DNA from: Nitrospirota bacterium
Lineage (GTDB): Bacteria > Nitrospirota > JACRHJ01
Length of the DNA stretch: 14,891 bases
Direction: 5' to 3'
Assembly (NCBI GenBank): GCA_021815285.1
Contig: JAKAHE010000024.1
Coordinates: forward strand, 1-14,891
The notes under the pieces were generated by a model. The model had not been told where the DNA came from, did no database searches, and worked only from the letters and a program-made list of their open reading frames with translations. Shown piece by piece: positions 13,624 through 14,891 of the stretch. How positions within the stretch are numbered: the first letter of the stretch is position 1; the number at the start of each line of letters is the position of its first letter. The translations under genes and the position numbers were made by a program.

Positions 13624-13740
13624 GCCTCTCATGACGGAGGCTTCTTTAACAGAAAGGCCGGGAAGCCTTTCTCTTGGCCCGTGAAGGCCTTGGGGAAGGT
13701 TTTTGTTTTAACCGGTTCTTTCACGGAAGGAGTCTCCAAA
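13624..13740 (+). promoter_or_regulatory. Candidate ANTAR-responsive leader of the DsrE2-like gene
   Basis: Hairpin A is GCCTC (13624-13628) with GAGGC (13637-13641), plus a T-G pair, leaving loop CATGAC. Hairpin B is AGAAAGGC (13651-13658) with GCCTTTCT (13665-13672), loop CGGGAA. Hairpin C is GGCC (13676-13679) with GGCC (13686-13689), loop CGTGAA. All loops have six bases with C1, G4 and A5. Hairpin C shares bases 13684-13689 with the 5' arm of the terminator-like hairpin at 13684-13703, so the two exclude each other. CCGTGAAGG (13679-13687) can instead pair with CTTTCACGG (13718-13726), which ends next to the AAGGAG ribosome site. Known ANTAR targets have A1 and G4 in the hexaloops, so this is a divergent candidate. 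No separate promoter is seen, so the leader may be read from the ANTAR promoter. Confidence 0.5.
13684..13709 (+). terminator. Terminator-like hairpin in the DsrE2 leader
   Basis: CCTT (13688-13691) pairs with AAGG (13696-13699) around GGGG. G-T and A-T pairs can extend the stem to 13684-13687 with 13700-13703. The 3' side is T-rich (TTTTTGTTTT, 13700-13709). The core stem is short, so it is probably a conditional terminator. Its 5' arm is shared with hairpin C of the leader. Confidence 0.45.
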
Positions 13741-14214
13741 ATGTCCGAAGAAATTTCAAAAATTGCCATAATAGCCTCCAAGGGAACGCTCGACATGGCC
13801 TATCCGCCGCTAATCCTGGCTTCCGCAGCCGCGGGGCTCGATATGGAGGCGCAGATATTCTTTACGTTCTACGGCCTGAACATAATACACAAGCAGAGGA
13901 TGAACAACCTGAAGGTCTTCCCGCACGCCAACGCCGGTATGCCCGGGCTTTTCCAGGGCTTCCTGGGCACTCTGCCCGGTATGCCTTCGATGGCCACGAT
14001 GATGATGAAGGGCATGATGAAGAAGCACAACGTCCTGCCGATACCTAAATTAATCGAGATATGCCAGATGTCGGACGTGAAGATGATCGCCTGTCAGATG
14101 ACCATTGACCTCTTCGGCATGAAACAGTCCGATTTCGTCGACGGGGTGGCTTTCGGCGGCGCGGCGATGTACCTGGAGTTCGCGGCGGGCGCGCAGATCC
14201 CGCTGTTTGTCTGA
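13741..14214 (+). CDS. DsrE2-like DsrE/DsrF-family protein
   Basis: The 157-residue protein belongs to the DsrE/DsrF/DsrH-like superfamily, closest to the DsrE2 type. Small members carry sulfur as a persulfide on a conserved cysteine in sulfur oxidation, sulfite reduction or thiolation relays. The fold pattern is visible: KIAIIASKGTLDMAYPPLILASAA (7-30), a variable central region very rich in Met and Gly (66-95), LPIPKLIEICQMSDVKMIACQMTIDLFG with the likely active Cys118 (and Cys108), and a C-terminal VDGVAFGGAAMYLEFA. I start at ATG 13741 because GGAAGGAG precedes it. The frame is open from 13681, but that part is the structured leader. No dsr, sox, tus or hdr gene is in the window, so its partner is unknown. 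It may be co-transcribed with the FadL-like gene. Confidence 0.85.
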   Translation: MSEEISKIAIIASKGTLDMAYPPLILASAAAGLDMEAQIFFTFYGLNIIHKQRMNNLKVFPHANAGMPGLFQGFLGTLPGMPSMATMMMKGMMKKHNVLPIPKLIEICQMSDVKMIACQMTIDLFGMKQSDFVDGVAFGGAAMYLEFAAGAQIPLFV

Positions 14215-14242
14215 TTTTATTAAGGAGCAGGACGCTTACATG

Positions 14243-14289
14243 GGCCGTTAAGGCGGCGCGGGAGAGGTTCCAGCGCTGTTTAAACGGCC
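14243..14289 (+). promoter_or_regulatory. Stem-loop in the leader of the FadL-like gene
   Basis: GGCCGTT (14243-14249) pairs with AACGGCC (14283-14289). Inside it GCGC-GGGA (14256-14263) pairs with TTCC-a-GCGC (14268-14276) with one bulged A and a GAGG loop. The structure fills half of the 95-base gap and ends about ten bases before the GGGAGG ribosome site. No T-run follows, so it looks like a transcript-processing, stability or regulatory hairpin rather than a terminator. Confidence 0.45.
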
Positions 14290-14309
14290 ATAACCGAAGG
14301 GAGGAGAGG

Positions 14310-14891
14310 ATGAGGAGGTTTTTTGCTTTTGCGGCGGTACTGGCCGCGCTGTGCTTCTCGGTTCCCGCTTTCGCCACAAACGGCGACAATATCATCGGCG
14401 TCGGCGCAATTTCGCGCTCCATGGGCGGCGTCGGCGCCGCCGCGCCGCAAGACGCCATAACGGCGGTTTTCGGCAACCCCGCCGCCATGTGCTACATCCC
14501 CTGCCAGTCATCCGAGGTGGACTTCGCGGCGACGCTTTTCGTACCGAGAGTCACTGGGAAAATAATCAGCCCGGCGACTTCCTCTGACGGCGATTCGGCA
14601 AGCGGCCAGGGGCTTCCATACGCCTTTCCGGCCATCGGTATCTACACGCCGATTACCCCGGATTTGAGGTTCGGCCTCGCCGCGTACGGCGTGAGCGGCC
14701 TGGGTGTTGACTACAAGGACTCAAAGCTCAAGGGCGCCTTCGGCTTCCCCGCGCCGGGCACAGGCCGGGCGGACATCAAGACCGACCTCCAGATAATGAA
14801 ATTCTCCCCGAACCTCGCCTACAGGATACTCCCGAACCTCTCTGTCGGGGCGGCGCTCCAGGTAAACTGGGCCCAACTCGACCTTGGCGAC
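14310..14891 (+). CDS. FadL/OMPP1/TodX-family outer-membrane channel, 5' part only
   Basis: The first 194 codons of an outer-membrane beta-barrel protein are present; the gene continues beyond the window. Residues 1-22 form a classical signal peptide (MRRFFAFAAVLAALCFSVPAFA) with cleavage expected after AFA. The mature N-terminus TNGDNIIGVGAISRSMGGVG AAAPQDAI and the following FGNPAAM are typical of the OMPP1/FadL/TodX family, which carries long-chain fatty acids or aromatic hydrocarbons across the outer membrane. Alternating hydrophobic strands with aromatic girdle residues follow (IGIYTPITPDLRFGLAAYGV). Two cysteines after the NPAAM motif (Cys60 and Cys64, MCYIPC) are unusual for a barrel protein and may form a disulfide. 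The ATG has a strong GGGAGG site. The substrate cannot be told. It lies 95 bases after the DsrE2-like gene and may share its transcript. Confidence 0.88.
   Translation, partial: MRRFFAFAAVLAALCFSVPAFATNGDNIIGVGAISRSMGGVGAAAPQDAITAVFGNPAAMCYIPCQSSEVDFAATLFVPRVTGKIISPATSSDGDSASGQGLPYAFPAIGIYTPITPDLRFGLAAYGVSGLGVDYKDSKLKGAFGFPAPGTGRADIKTDLQIMKFSPNLAYRILPNLSVGAALQVNWAQLDLGD

Overview
The window looks like chromosomal core DNA of a Gram-negative, probably anaerobic or facultatively anaerobic bacterium. The evidence is an ion-pumping Rnf complex, a FadL-type outer-membrane protein, moderately high GC with frequent ATA isoleucine codons, and dispersed palindromic repeats of the kinds common in Desulfobacterota/Deltaproteobacteria and Nitrospirota. 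The sequence alone does not fix the phylum. I see no transposase, phage gene, CRISPR array, tRNA or rRNA.

Minus-strand block (1-8778), read from right to left: rpiB, glyA, a dCMP deaminase gene and nrdR (pentose phosphate, one-carbon and deoxynucleotide supply). Next comes a complete rnfCDGEAB operon, a ferredoxin:NAD+ oxidoreductase coupled to Na+ or H+ transport. Last is the first 37 codons of a PhoH-family gene with an N-terminal PIN domain. Good sigma-70-type promoters lie upstream of rpiB, nrdR and the phoH-like gene. The larger gaps around and inside the rnf operon (nrdR-rnfC, rnfC-rnfD, rnfG-rnfE, rnfA-rnfB) each hold a palindromic dispersed repeat, from three families. RnfE has Ala at position 110, where I expect the second conserved membrane cysteine.

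Plus-strand block (8906-14891): ribF, divergent from rpiB and possibly translated from an almost leaderless message. Then comes a translationally coupled pair, a flippase-like (LPG_synthase_TM) membrane protein and a GT117/DUF2723 membrane glycosyltransferase-like protein, which suggests envelope glycan or lipid work. A single ANTAR-domain RNA-binding regulator follows, with its own strong promoter and a degenerate receiver domain. Next are an orphan DsrE2-like sulfur-carrier-type protein and the first 194 codons of a FadL/OMPP1-type outer-membrane channel.

The most interesting region is 12935-13740. The 126-base leader between the ANTAR gene and the DsrE2-like gene can form three hairpins with six-base loops of the pattern C-N-N-G-A-M. 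The third overlaps the 5' arm of a terminator-like hairpin with a T-rich tail, and the same strand can also pair with bases just before the Shine-Dalgarno sequence. This is the architecture expected of an ANTAR antitermination target, although the loops have C rather than the usual A at position 1. I infer a local circuit in which the ANTAR protein controls the DsrE2-like gene and possibly the FadL-like gene. No gap exceeds about 175 bases.
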